33,090 nt of DNA from Kiritimatiellia bacterium (GCA_017525225.1 JAFXTB010000021.1:1-33090), one strand, 5' to 3'; counted from the stretch's first letter, positions 23,001-32,080 are shown. A program made the numbers and translations. The notes: generated by a model from the letters alone, not told the origin.

Positions 23001-23427
23001 CGATGGTATGGCGGCCGGCCTTGAGCGGACCGGCACGGAACTCCACGCAGCTCCAAGGGAGCACGCTCGTGCCGAGGTCGCGTCCGTCAAGCCAGAACCT
23101 CGCCCTGAGGCCGAAGCCATCCACCACGAGGAACGCATCGGCCGCGTTCTCGTCAAGCTCGAACGTGCGCCTGTACAGGCCCGTGCCGTGCTGGTTGAAG
23201 TAGCGCGACATCGCGTTCCAGCATCCAGGAACAGTCATCTTGTCGTTGGTCTTGAAGCCGCCCTTGCCGACTTCCTCCAGCGACCTCCCCTTCTCGAAAC
23301 GGAAATCCCAGAGACCGTCCAGCGATATCCTCTCCGAACCTGTCGCCGCCAATGACACCATGGCTGCAAGCGCCACCAACGTCGACTTGGGAAACATTCT
23401 TTTCGATATGATCATCATAGCATCCAC
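20062..23427 (-). CDS. GH2 glycosidase fused to a second TIM-barrel-like module, secreted
   Basis: The 1121-aa exported enzyme has a signal peptide (FPKSTLVALAAMVSLAATG). The GH2 part (about 30-600) has a jelly-roll (LWDFRF, GTGLYRRTFEL), an Ig-like domain and a barrel. GVNRHESHYEFG, the acid/base Glu402 in FLNEPRS and the nucleophile Glu499 in IVSETGVKADWG fit beta-galactosidase/beta-glucuronidase-type enzymes. A second module (about 612-980) has DILYWPTNLPVSV, VDFTHPEVRERMRMF and DVDGIEYDFNRH, like GHL-type (family 10-like) putative glycosidases of the PVC group. A beta-sandwich-like end (LGLKVNGRPVK, PAGLLVKGSNNFEVAF) follows. GTG 23427 has AAGGAAA directly upstream; ATG 23418 is also possible. 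It is the last gene of the glycan operon, 11 bp after the GH123-like gene. Confidence 0.9.
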   Translation of the reverse strand: MDAMMIISKRMFPKSTLVALAAMVSLAATGSERISLDGLWDFRFEKGRSLEEVGKGGFKTNDKMTVPGCWNAMSRYFNQHGTGLYRRTFELDENAADAFLVVDGFGLRARFWLDGRDLGTSVLPWSCVEFRAGPLKAGRHTIEAAVDSIVDNSKVKLFWDFYDFYPYGGFHHGIALETVSDKNELRRVVVRTRDYRIGLVELEAEFAGAGAAADFEADVSFDGAAAKKVAFKGRRAKIEVPGFRLWTPEEPNLHNVSVTAPSSPGSRAKTVTTRFGVRQVGTEKGRITLNGRPVYLKGVNRHESHYEFGVSVPAAIMLEDIKNLKDMGGNFIRGSHYPQCAAFLDLCDELGVMVWEESLGWGNGPKQLNDPEFCDLQERQTRMMARRSINHPCIIITGFLNEPRSAQPACRKLVDRLVDAVHAEDTGHLVTFACNDTAHDASHYKTDVIAYNTYPCWYNDTMQNGSPEEMRENIRRCHRRIVKYFRDMHRDDRPIIVSETGVKADWGVHDPRGRAQYSEDFQAEYTRTMLEELFANLDIAGVAIWQFTDCKTYTRTGSHRARSYGVNTGGLYDLYRRPKLAVDAVRALYRAKPAYGPARDEAWEAKRTAALDKMRTFVYNTDGCDILYWPTNLPVSVKAFEDQRLRYALGTRIATVSYCPQSAGFGHFICNRAGEPLTNTVTSTFHGRDDARNAAADFFALGTDALEMAVDYCHRNGLGAFVSIRVNDQHDAASTIEKGYSALFPPFKKAHPEYLMGSIDRKKNGHLFCAGVSWSCVDFTHPEVRERMRMFVRQFLENYDVDGIEYDFNRHFILFKSVAEGGMASTEELEMMTGLMRDLRAISEEIGRRRGRPVVVCMRAPDSVGYDRACGIDLERWFAERLVDVWIGAGYFHLNPWEESVALAHRNGIRFYASIDESRIERVARSRKQPYIPGRETKAAYAARFAEAMAAGADGVYVFNLEGNALHDIAQIDGARSEGENKLYFARQRGMGGYRPDHWLKDGDRFDNLPQIDPGTPDKLKRRYASGETCAFTITVGDDFARAKTPPKITVKALATISAGDSLGLKVNGRPVKCSSSDKGLNVYELPAGLLVKGSNNFEVAFPDKGGDYTLDDFVVAIDYR

Positions 23428-23438
23428 TTTCCTTTTTT

Positions 23439-25895
23439 TTACAGAAGTTCAAGCAGCTTCTCTAGCGCCGCGTCCATCGCCGGCATGGTGCCGGCATCGG
23501 CTGCCGTCTTGACTATCTCGTCAATCTGCGCAAGTTTTGCCGCATCGCCTGCGAGCTTGCGCCTGAGGTAGACGACAAGCCGCCCCTCTTGATAGGCCAT
23601 GTCCGCTCCCAGCTGGCGCCGGCTCAAGGCGATAAGGTCGTAGTCCCAGTCAACGATGCAGCTACCGTAGCTGTAGTCCAGTCCGGCGAAGTAGCCGCTT
23701 TCATCGATGTGCCAGTAGGAATCGACGGGGTCGAACCCGTCCCTGAGATTCTGCCATACGCCCCGGCGATAGGCGGCGGCTGGCGACTCGTATGTCGTGA
23801 TATGGTATGTGCCCACATGCCGCGTCCCTGAAGCGCGGAGGATCGCAATCGCCCGATGTGTCAGTTTGGGACGATAGGGCACCACAAGGTCGAACATCTT
23901 CGCAAACTCCGGGGCCGCCTTGGCGAATTCATCCGTGGCCAGGAAATCAGGCAGCGGATTCCACATGGTCAGATTCGCCGGGTTCTCGGCCTTGATGAGC
24001 CGTCCCATCCAGCGGCATCTCGACAGCGACGACTTGTACTCGGCGTCCTCCAGCTTGCCGTTAGCCTCGTCCACGGGATACCAGATGATGCGTTCACGCC
24101 GGATGCCGTATTTCTCCATGACATGGCGCGTGAACGACGCGACGAGAAGGCGCATGCCCTTTTCGTATTCGGGCGAGGCGAAGGGAACGCGCCGTCCTGC
24201 GGCATCGCGCAGCCCGCGCCAAAGGTAATGTTCGCGCTCCACGGCGATGAACGGACGAATGTACATCTTTTCCACGGGCAGTCCGCCCGCGATCCAGAGA
24301 TCGATCCACCGGTCGATATCCACATAGTCCGGCGCCACCCATTCGCCACGACCGTTCATGTGCGGATACAGGTCGTCGAATCGCGAGATGAACACATCGT
24401 TGTAGCCTCGCTGCACCAGCGTGCGGATGCAGTTGGCAAGCGGCCGATGCCCGTTTCTGCACGAGGCGTGCAGATGCGTGTAGGCGGGTCTGAGGACCTC
24501 GACGGTGTCGAGGTCGTCATCGGTGATAGTAACGTCGATAGGGATGCGCAGACCGGGAAATCCGCTCGTGACGCTTTCAAACCCCAGCCAGAGCCGATGC
24601 GTTCCGGCCGCAAGGCCGTGGGTGTCGAGCTCCAGATAGACCGGCATCACCTTCCCGGAGCCAATTTCGACAAGCGACTTCATCGGTAGCTCCACGGTCG
24701 CATCCGCGTTGGGCCTGCCGTTCTTCAGCTGCCCCCACACGGCCCGCCGCAGCGTGAAGGCGTCGGCGATGGTCGGCTTCGGCCTCTCCTCGCCGCGGGT
24801 GCGCGAATAGAAGCGTTTTGGATCGGCAAGGACCTTGAGATTTCCGACATAGTCCGCATCTGTGAGGTTCGCGATCGTGAACGCCTTGATTCGCAGGCTG
24901 TTGCGCGGCACCTTCAGAACGATCTGCTCCATCGGCTTTGTGCCGATCTGCGGATATGGCCCATTTCCCCACACGTCGCCGGAATCGTACACGAGAAGCG
25001 GTCTGCCCTCGAGCGAAATCGCTACAAGCGCGCGATCAAGCTCACCGAACATCGCGTCGAGCGCGGCGTAGGCGCCAGGCTCGGCGGCATGCGCCTCGAT
25101 GGCCTTCTTCACGGCCCCCGCCACCTTGCGGACCTCGGCGGCGGCCGACGGCGACACCGCCGCCACATCGCGGCAACGGCCCGCATAGCCTGAAAAACGT
25201 CTGCGCAGATAATCGTCCGCCTTGCCGATGATCAGGGTGCCGAATACCCACCTGGACGTATCAAACGCGCCGCCGTTCTTCGCCCATGCGCTGTGGCGTC
25301 CGCACGTCTGACCCATCCTCTGGAAGTTCACGCCAAACGCATCACCAGGCTCGGGAATCTTGTTGAATGCGTCCTTGAGCGGTATTTCCATGTGTACCCT
25401 GAAGCCGGTTGGAGTGTTCGTCGTTGTGATCTTCGAAGCCGACGACCAGCCCATGTTTCTAACCCCGGCGCGGAATCCGTGAGCCGAATAGGGCCCCCCG
25501 CAATTGGCGGCGAACACCGACACCTCGTCGGCATCGAGGCGCGGACGCACCAGCATCTCGACACGATCTCCGTTCCAGGGATCGCTTGATTTCCGGGGCG
25601 TCATTCCAGGGGGCACGGGACAGTCGAAGTCCACGATCAGCTTTTCACCGCAGATCTGCACTTCCGCCGAGGCGGCATTCTGCACGAACTTGTCGTCGGC
25701 CTTGTCCATCTGGCCAAAGACCCTCGAGTTCATCACTTCCGAGACCTTGAACCGACCGGTGGACGCGCGGCCGTCCGTACCCAGCACCATGGTTTCGGAG
25801 GCTCGGTCCGGCTCGATGAAGCGATATTCCGGAACCTTGACCGCACCGATTGCCATGCCGGCAATCGCAACCATCGACATGAATGTCAGTCTCAT
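23439..25895 (-). CDS. Secreted CBM9-like/GH123-like protein (818 aa)
   Basis: A signal peptide (MRLTFMSMVAIAGMAIGA) is followed by a CBM9-like beta-sandwich (about 45-225; GDRVEMLVRPRLDADEV, GDAFGVNFQRMG). A linker helix region leads to a C-terminal barrel with ERIIWYPVDEANGKLED. Asp609-Glu610 matches the Asp-Glu pair of GH123 beta-N-acetylgalactosaminidases, where the Asp orients the N-acetyl group and the Glu is the acid/base. The family label (GH123 or related DUF4091) is from memory of motifs. ATG 25895 has a GAGGGTGG-like site just upstream. It lies between the SGNH esterase (23 bp) and the GH2 gene (11 bp), and is a clear paralogue of the 1066-aa gene two positions earlier in the operon. 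Confidence 0.85.
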   Translation of the reverse strand: MRLTFMSMVAIAGMAIGAVKVPEYRFIEPDRASETMVLGTDGRASTGRFKVSEVMNSRVFGQMDKADDKFVQNAASAEVQICGEKLIVDFDCPVPPGMTPRKSSDPWNGDRVEMLVRPRLDADEVSVFAANCGGPYSAHGFRAGVRNMGWSSASKITTTNTPTGFRVHMEIPLKDAFNKIPEPGDAFGVNFQRMGQTCGRHSAWAKNGGAFDTSRWVFGTLIIGKADDYLRRRFSGYAGRCRDVAAVSPSAAAEVRKVAGAVKKAIEAHAAEPGAYAALDAMFGELDRALVAISLEGRPLLVYDSGDVWGNGPYPQIGTKPMEQIVLKVPRNSLRIKAFTIANLTDADYVGNLKVLADPKRFYSRTRGEERPKPTIADAFTLRRAVWGQLKNGRPNADATVELPMKSLVEIGSGKVMPVYLELDTHGLAAGTHRLWLGFESVTSGFPGLRIPIDVTITDDDLDTVEVLRPAYTHLHASCRNGHRPLANCIRTLVQRGYNDVFISRFDDLYPHMNGRGEWVAPDYVDIDRWIDLWIAGGLPVEKMYIRPFIAVEREHYLWRGLRDAAGRRVPFASPEYEKGMRLLVASFTRHVMEKYGIRRERIIWYPVDEANGKLEDAEYKSSLSRCRWMGRLIKAENPANLTMWNPLPDFLATDEFAKAAPEFAKMFDLVVPYRPKLTHRAIAILRASGTRHVGTYHITTYESPAAAYRRGVWQNLRDGFDPVDSYWHIDESGYFAGLDYSYGSCIVDWDYDLIALSRRQLGADMAYQEGRLVVYLRRKLAGDAAKLAQIDEIVKTAADAGTMPAMDAALEKLLELL

Positions 25896-25918
25896 TCCAC
25901 CCTCTTGTCCTTATGAGT

Positions 25919-27052
25919 TCATTCCTTGACGGATTCGTCTTTCGCATCGAGCGCAAGAGCCTTCGCAATGATCGGGGCGAGCGCACGGGCGATGTTCGCC
26001 ATGCCCTTGTCGCTTGCATGCACTCCGTCAACCGTATCCTCGCCGTCAGGATCGTACACCTTGTCCCAATCCAGCCAGTAAAGCCGATCATATCCTTCGG
26101 CGGAAAGCTTCTCGTAGGCCGTGCGCGCTAGACGCGCCCTTTCGTTGGGCGCGCGACCGCGCGCATCGTACTTGTCGGTTACGACGATAGGCACGCCCGG
26201 ACGTTTCGCACGAAGGATGCGGATGAATGCCTCGTGCCGTTGTCCGCCGGTGTTCCACAGCGTGTCGATCACATAGCAGCTGGCGTCGATGGCCGCCAGA
26301 TGATCGGCCATCTCCAGTTCCATGTTGCCGGAGCCGGAGAAGCCGAGGTTCACGACAGGCACGTCAAGGTCCCGTCCGATGATGTTGACGAAGCCCATGC
26401 CTGGCCGCGAAGCGCATCCTCCCTGCGTAATGGAAGTTCCGTAGAAGACAACAGGCTTGACCACGCCGCTTTTCCTCGGTGGCAGGGGTTTTACCTCCGC
26501 ACCTTCATCGACGCCCAGCAGGAAATCCTTGATGCCATTGTAGTTCGGCAGATTGACGATGCACGCTTCGCCGGGTTTCCAGTCGACCTCGAACGCGCAA
26601 CCATCCTGCATGTTCTTCGGGCATCCGGTCGCCACGTACCGCCAGCGGCGTGTCTTCGCGTCAAACCTGTATACATCGATGCCGCTCTGTCCCTGACGGG
26701 ACAGGTTTGAGCTTTCCAGCAGATGGCAGATCGGGTGCCAGAGGAAGCGCAGTTTGGTGGAATCCGTGGAAAACCTGAACTGCATACCGGCCGAGAATCG
26801 TTTCAGCCAGTGTACACCCCGGTTGACATTGGTGGTGACGCTGTCGGTCAACCGGTCGTAATAGCGGGAAACATCCGCGTAGGCCTTTCCCTCGAGCGGA
26901 AGAGCCCGGCCGTCGATCCACTTCACGCCGTTGCTGACGACCATAAATTCGGTCGCCATGCGCCGGTCGATATCCTCGAGCCGTTCGGCGGCAGCCGCAT
27001 CCGCCGGCATCAGTACTGCAACGAAACCGAGAACAATGCCTAGTCTTTTCAT
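25919..27052 (-). CDS. Secreted SGNH/GDSL hydrolase
   Basis: The 377-aa exported esterase begins with MKRLGIVLGFVAVLMPADAAAA as signal peptide. A beta-sandwich N-terminal domain (about 40-195; WIDGRALPLEGKAY, FRFSTDSTKLRF) is typical of SGNH hydrolases with a jelly-roll front. The SGNH blocks are present: Ser207 in FYGTSITQGG, GFSGSGNME (Gly and Asn of the oxyanion hole), and Asp342-x-x-His345 in VDGVHASDKG. Deacetylation or other de-esterification of a glycan fits the neighbours but is inferred. The start lacks a good Shine-Dalgarno sequence and lies 10 bp after the upstream stop, which suggests coupling; the near-repeat CCATGAAAAG occurs twice around it. It is placed between two GH123-like paralogues. 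Confidence 0.9.
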   Translation of the reverse strand: MKRLGIVLGFVAVLMPADAAAAERLEDIDRRMATEFMVVSNGVKWIDGRALPLEGKAYADVSRYYDRLTDSVTTNVNRGVHWLKRFSAGMQFRFSTDSTKLRFLWHPICHLLESSNLSRQGQSGIDVYRFDAKTRRWRYVATGCPKNMQDGCAFEVDWKPGEACIVNLPNYNGIKDFLLGVDEGAEVKPLPPRKSGVVKPVVFYGTSITQGGCASRPGMGFVNIIGRDLDVPVVNLGFSGSGNMELEMADHLAAIDASCYVIDTLWNTGGQRHEAFIRILRAKRPGVPIVVTDKYDARGRAPNERARLARTAYEKLSAEGYDRLYWLDWDKVYDPDGEDTVDGVHASDKGMANIARALAPIIAKALALDAKDESVKE

Positions 27053-27062
27053 GGTTGACTTT

Positions 27063-30000
27063 TCATGGTTTGAGGGAAAGAAGCTTCTCGCGGGCGATAT
27101 CCATCGCCTCCATGGAGCCCGTGTCGGCGGCTTCCTTGACGATCGCCTCGACCTTGCCGAGCGTTGCTGGGTCGTCCTTGTATTTGCGACGCATGAAGAG
27201 AATCACCTTCGCGTCCTCCGTGGCCATGTCCGCCGCAAGCTGGCGGCGCGAGGCGAGCAGCGAATCGAGATCCCAGTCGACATAGAGCGTGCAGTAGTCC
27301 GCATAGCGGCCGGGCGCGCTGCAGTCGGACGAATCGAACGGGTTTCCTGCGGATTCCGTCATGTGCCAGTAGGTGTTGATCTCGCGGAATCCGTCACGCA
27401 GGTTCTTCCATACGGCACCGCGGTGTACGGTGGGAGGCGTCTCCTTGTCGATGATGTGGTAAGTCCACACCTCCTTCAGGTTCACGGATCTCACAAGCTG
27501 CTTCTTCGCCTCCGTGACCGAGGGGCGGTAGAGCTCTATCACATCGTATACCTCCGCGAGCTTCGGCATCGCCTTGTTGATCTTGTCGGACTCCAGAAAG
27601 TTCGGCAGCGGGTCGGTCATCGTGAGATTTGCCGGATCCTCGGCCTTTATCTCCTTGGCGGCGCGGTATGCGCGCGCAACCGTATCCTTGTATGACGCAT
27701 CGTCGATGTCGCCGTTCGGCTCGTCGACCGGATACCAGTAGATGCGGCTCTTGTCTACGCCGTACTTCCCCTTCAGGTGAGCCGCAACGTCGCGTACCAT
27801 GAAGCGTATGGCCTCGCCCCATTTCTCGGTCGCGAAGGGAACGATCTTCCCGTCCTTGTCGGTGGGCGCGTGGGTCCATTCGCGATGGAGCTTCTTGTCG
27901 GCCTCCATGCCCAGGTATATCCAGAGCTTCATCTTCTCCTTCGGCAGCCCCGCCGCGAGAAAGGCATCTATGTGGCGGTCAAGGACGTCGTACTCCGTGA
28001 CGCGCCACGCCCCCGATTTGTCCATCTTCGGATAGAGGTTTGCCTCCAGGTCGGACACATATATGACGTTGTATCCTCTCTCCACCAGAAAGCGCACCAT
28101 CCCCGGACAAGCGCTCTGCCCCTTGCGGAACGAGTCACCGATGGCGTCGTATCCCGCCTTGTCCACGGCAATCGTCGAAAGGTCGTCGTCCGTCACCGTC
28201 ACCTCAACCGAGACCTTGACATCCGGATAGCCGGGCGTCGCATTCCGCATCCAGAGCTGCGCGTAATGCCTTCCGGCGGGAAGGCCGTGCGTGTCGAGCT
28301 CGAGATAGACAGGCACCACCTCCCCCGGCCCCAGCCTCAGCAGATTCTTCATCTGAAGCTCCATCACGGGATCGTAGAGCTTTCGTCCGTCGCGGCTCGC
28401 GATATGGAAGCCCTGGCGCAGCGTGAAGTGCCGCCCCAGACCGTTCATCACAGCCGGACGCTGCTTCGAGAACCCACCGCGGCAGCGGTCGATGATCTTC
28501 ATCTGCCCCGTCAAATACTCGTCGCACAGATTCGCCGCCGCGAACGCGTACACCGCGCGCGAATTGCGCGCCGCAAGGATGCGGATCGTCTCAAGCGGCT
28601 TCGAGTTTTCGTCTGGATCGAGCAGATTGCTCCATGCGTTCGCCGGACGAAACAGCAGCAGCGGACGTCCGCCTAGCGCGATGTTAAGGAGCGAACGGTC
28701 GAGGCGGGCGAACATCGCCTCCAACGAAGCGAACGACGCGGTGTCTGCGCCATGCGCCCGGACGGCTTCCCTGACGGGCGCGAACACCCGCCCGACAGCG
28801 GCAAGCGCGTCGGCACGGTCGACGGCGACCTTCCTCCCACGCGCCTCGGCAGTCTCGAGCTTGCGCGCGAAATACGCCGCCGCACCGCCATAGACCGCCG
28901 TACCGAAAGCGAATTCGTTGTTGAACTCGCCGCCGGCGACGCTCCACACGGAACCCCCGCTGCACGTGGCGCCGTGTCGTCTGAAGTTTATTCCGAAAGT
29001 GTCGCCCGGCTTGAGCGCGGAGGCAAACACCTCGTCGAAAGGAATGTCGAGCGAGACGGCGAAACCGCCGGGGATGTCGTCTACCGCGATTTTCACCTTC
29101 GACTTCCATCCCTGCACCTTCGTCCCTGCCGCCCAGAACTTCTCGCCCGTTCCGATTCCGCCGGAGTTGATTGCGTATACGTAGAACGCAGGATGCTTCG
29201 CATCGGGACGAAGGAAAAGTTCCACGAAGTCACCGCTCCATATCTGCGACTTCGACCGTACGGGCGCCATGCCGTCGGGTACGGGGCAGAGAATCTTCAC
29301 CTTGATGCTCTCCGTGCCGAGCGAGACGGACGCCGTCGAGGATGCGTCCAGGAACTTCTGGTCGGCGCTCTTCATCGCACCGAACGCCCCTTCCTCGTGG
29401 TCAAGCACGCGGAAGCGCCCCGTCGCCGCCTTGCCATCCGCATCGAGAACGAGCACGTCCGCCCCGCCCGCGACCGACTTGAACTCCGGCAGGACCAGCT
29501 TGGAATAGTCCGCCGCCGGACGCACGGCCTCCGGTGCGCCAAGGGCCACATCGTAGACGGCCACATCGTCGATCGCGCCATCGAGATAGTTGCTTCGCAC
29601 TCCCTCATCGGCACGGCCTACGTACATGACAGGGAACCAACCTTTTGCGGGCGGATCTGTCGACAGTTCCTTGAGCGACGGCGTACCGTCCTTCTGCAGT
29701 ACGGCAGCACCGTCCAGCCATGCCGTCAGCCGCCCTCCCCTTGCAACCGCGATGCGCAGGGAGTGGTAGGCACCCTCCTTTATCTTGAGCGGCTCTGACG
29801 CCGTCTTGAAATCAACTGCCGGACGCCTGCCACCCTTGCCCGCCGGACGTTCCACCGCCACACGAAGCCGTCCGTCGCCAGTGAGATCCACATTGCATAT
29901 TCCACGCCCCTCGCCATTCCAGGAATAGAGCCAGAGCCCGCGGACCGTCTTGCCATCAAGAGGCGACGCGAGCTTGAACTTCATGTCGAGCGTGAACTCC

Positions 30001-30263
30001 TCGTACGGCAGAGGTAGCGCGGTCACGGAACCTATGCGCCCGCTGTTCGCGACCAGCCCGGCGGAAGCGTCCACGCCCTGCCCAGCGGCAAGCCATCCTC
30101 CCATGCCGCGCTTCTTCTCGGCAGTACCGAAATCGGCCGCGACATTCGGGTGCCACCATTCAGTACGGTCGAAATTCCACTGGTGCCGCGGCTTGACATT
30201 CGCGCCTGCTGCTCCAAGCGCGATTGACACCACCGCCAGCGCAATCATCATTCTTGATGTCAT
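27063..30263 (-). CDS. Secreted LamG-CBM9-GH123-like protein (1066 aa)
   Basis: After a signal peptide (MTSRMMIALAVVSIALGAAGA) come a LamG/concanavalin-A-like domain (about 25-250; FTLDMKFKLASPLDG, YHSLRIAVARGG, LDGAIDDVAVYDVAL) and a CBM9-like domain (SGDFVELFLRPDAKHP, GDTFGINFRRHG). A C-terminal barrel carries SRIYWYPVDEPNG (Asp847-Glu848), the GH123-type catalytic pair. Long stretches match the 818-aa paralogue, for example AEDPANLTM, TYHI and VWKNLRDGF. ATG 30263 has AAGGA about 8 nt upstream. The frame continues to 30452, but that part overlaps the previous gene. It lies 13 bp after the beta-helix gene and is second in the operon. The true substrate is unknown. Confidence 0.88.
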   Translation of the reverse strand: MTSRMMIALAVVSIALGAAGANVKPRHQWNFDRTEWWHPNVAADFGTAEKKRGMGGWLAAGQGVDASAGLVANSGRIGSVTALPLPYEEFTLDMKFKLASPLDGKTVRGLWLYSWNGEGRGICNVDLTGDGRLRVAVERPAGKGGRRPAVDFKTASEPLKIKEGAYHSLRIAVARGGRLTAWLDGAAVLQKDGTPSLKELSTDPPAKGWFPVMYVGRADEGVRSNYLDGAIDDVAVYDVALGAPEAVRPAADYSKLVLPEFKSVAGGADVLVLDADGKAATGRFRVLDHEEGAFGAMKSADQKFLDASSTASVSLGTESIKVKILCPVPDGMAPVRSKSQIWSGDFVELFLRPDAKHPAFYVYAINSGGIGTGEKFWAAGTKVQGWKSKVKIAVDDIPGGFAVSLDIPFDEVFASALKPGDTFGINFRRHGATCSGGSVWSVAGGEFNNEFAFGTAVYGGAAAYFARKLETAEARGRKVAVDRADALAAVGRVFAPVREAVRAHGADTASFASLEAMFARLDRSLLNIALGGRPLLLFRPANAWSNLLDPDENSKPLETIRILAARNSRAVYAFAAANLCDEYLTGQMKIIDRCRGGFSKQRPAVMNGLGRHFTLRQGFHIASRDGRKLYDPVMELQMKNLLRLGPGEVVPVYLELDTHGLPAGRHYAQLWMRNATPGYPDVKVSVEVTVTDDDLSTIAVDKAGYDAIGDSFRKGQSACPGMVRFLVERGYNVIYVSDLEANLYPKMDKSGAWRVTEYDVLDRHIDAFLAAGLPKEKMKLWIYLGMEADKKLHREWTHAPTDKDGKIVPFATEKWGEAIRFMVRDVAAHLKGKYGVDKSRIYWYPVDEPNGDIDDASYKDTVARAYRAAKEIKAEDPANLTMTDPLPNFLESDKINKAMPKLAEVYDVIELYRPSVTEAKKQLVRSVNLKEVWTYHIIDKETPPTVHRGAVWKNLRDGFREINTYWHMTESAGNPFDSSDCSAPGRYADYCTLYVDWDLDSLLASRRQLAADMATEDAKVILFMRRKYKDDPATLGKVEAIVKEAADTGSMEAMDIAREKLLSLKP

Positions 30264-30276
30264 AGCACAATCCTTG

Positions 30277-32049
30277 TCATTTGAACGTAAGCATGGTACC
30301 GGGCGTGCCGAGCGTAAGATGTTGCTTGTACATGCGGATCTCCGGGACGGCCGCGCCGACAGCCCCCTGCAGGACGCCTGCGTAGTAGAGCGACCAGGAA
30401 GAGAGATTCGGCGGGGTCGTGGTTGACTGCGCCGTGAACGGCAACAGCGCAAGTCCGGTTGTTGGAGTGAAGGAAAGAAGATCGAGCGAACCGTTCGCCG
30501 CCGGAGCGAAATTGTCTACGGCCACGGTTGCGGACGAATCGAGCGTCAGGCTGTCGACGGTGAACGGTCTGTCTCCACCAAGCGCGAAGGACGTATTTTT
30601 GCCCATCTCGAGGGAGCGGATATGGACCGGTCCGGAGGCGTTCTCCGCGAATGTGACCGCACCGGTGGTGACGGTGAGCCCGGCCATGTCGGTGGCGTTC
30701 GACATGACGAGCGAACCAGTACCGTACTTGATGCAGACGACGTTCGTTCCGATGTCGTGGACTTTGCAATCGGAGCCGTCCAGACCAACATACAGCTTCC
30801 CGAGGTGTTCCGTATTTGTACTACTGTAGATCACCCCGTCTATCACGGCCTTCTTCGCCTTAAGCGTATTGCCGCAGATGTCCAGAGTGATTCCCGGTCC
30901 TACATACAGATCGTGATTACCTTTAAAGAGGTTGTTGGCAATCAACCCATCACGCAAACCAGGAGCTTTATAGGTTCCTGAACCTATCAGCCCGCCAACC
31001 AGCCAAAAACGGTACGATCCTTCGATGCGAATAGCCCCAGTGTTGTTAAATTTAATGGAATTGTCTCCAACGTTGTATGATACGATCAAGGAAGATATGA
31101 TGCCGGGCGATCCTTGTGGGCACCAGTTTCCGCTACCTTTGACGATGAAATCGCCATCTCCCTCTATGTAGATGCTTGCGCCACCATTGGGCGTGTTGAA
31201 TACGCCATTCGACCAGGATCGCTTGTCGATAACGACAGGATTCCCGTTTGTGGCAGTGAGATAGAAGATGGAGCCGGCCGTCGAATTCCAATGGGGCACA
31301 GTGTTTCTGACAGACGCGCCCGCGCCGGAATTCCACAATCCCTGGCGTATGCTGCCGCCATTGAAGAGAATCCGAGTATCGGGGCGTCCCACATGACTCA
31401 CAGATGCGAAATTCATATACGAATCCTCGTCCAGAAGAACGGTATTGCCGATAAAACGGGCACAGCCACTATAGAGAAGGGAGTTGCGATCAAAATTGAA
31501 AATAGAATCGGTTGAACCTGTAGAGGATGTTACCGAAGCCCCCTTCTTGAGATGCATGAACATCTTGGCGGTGGCGGGGAACGGATTTTCAGCGGTGAAA
31601 TTGGAACGATCAGGATCTTCCAATATCTGCATGCCCATGTTCTGCGTGCAACGCAATACGGCATTCGTGCCAAGAATGAGACTGCCAGCACCGCCGTTCA
31701 TGCCGATGGCACATTCCTTATAGTCCGTCTTCCCGCTCGCCCCGTTCACCACCAGCTGCGCATCGTTGCCGATGGAGACCTTCACGTTCTGCACTATGCC
31801 AGATGCCATCACGAATGTTGTGCACGTCACAAGCGCTTCATCCGCGATCTCAAGCTCGCCGTTGCAGAATATCCTGCCGTATGTCTTCTCGCCCTCGATA
31901 CGCTTCGACTCGCCAACTTCTACGATGAAATCTTCGGCAAGCGCCATGGACGCCATCATCATCGCCGCAAACGCAAGAAACGCACGTAGCCTACACCTTC
32001 CATTTGCCGCATTGTTTTGCACTTTTGACGCGTTCTTCAGTATTGACAT
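30277..32049 (-). CDS. Secreted beta-helix/autotransporter-passenger-like protein
   Basis: The 590-aa protein has a long signal peptide (basic n-region, FLAFAAMMMASMALA, cleavage before EDF). The body consists of short beta-strand repeats rich in Gly, Asn, Ser and Thr with aliphatic residues (for example GSLILGTNAVLRC, KLYVGLDGSDCKVHDIGTN, TGSLVMSNATDMAGLTV). This is the pattern of right-handed beta-helix or passenger-type surface proteins. No C-terminal beta-barrel, PEP-CTERM or LPXTG-like signal is seen; it ends in TPGTMLTFK. ATG 32049 has AAGGAG 8 nt upstream. It is first in the glycan operon directly after a palindrome-bearing promoter and may be a surface glycan-binding component, which is an inference. 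No catalytic residues are recognised. Confidence 0.85.
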   Translation of the reverse strand: MSILKNASKVQNNAANGRCRLRAFLAFAAMMMASMALAEDFIVEVGESKRIEGEKTYGRIFCNGELEIADEALVTCTTFVMASGIVQNVKVSIGNDAQLVVNGASGKTDYKECAIGMNGGAGSLILGTNAVLRCTQNMGMQILEDPDRSNFTAENPFPATAKMFMHLKKGASVTSSTGSTDSIFNFDRNSLLYSGCARFIGNTVLLDEDSYMNFASVSHVGRPDTRILFNGGSIRQGLWNSGAGASVRNTVPHWNSTAGSIFYLTATNGNPVVIDKRSWSNGVFNTPNGGASIYIEGDGDFIVKGSGNWCPQGSPGIISSLIVSYNVGDNSIKFNNTGAIRIEGSYRFWLVGGLIGSGTYKAPGLRDGLIANNLFKGNHDLYVGPGITLDICGNTLKAKKAVIDGVIYSSTNTEHLGKLYVGLDGSDCKVHDIGTNVVCIKYGTGSLVMSNATDMAGLTVTTGAVTFAENASGPVHIRSLEMGKNTSFALGGDRPFTVDSLTLDSSATVAVDNFAPAANGSLDLLSFTPTTGLALLPFTAQSTTTPPNLSSWSLYYAGVLQGAVGAAVPEIRMYKQHLTLGTPGTMLTFK

Positions 32050-32080
32050 GATGATGCTCCTTTTTCGTTTGCGATGCCGC

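Noticed and set aside
20434-23355. 973-aa open frame opposite the GH2 gene
   Set aside because: It is a GC-skewed antisense shadow, rich in Arg, His and Val, with no recognisable domain, while the opposite strand has clear GH2 motifs.
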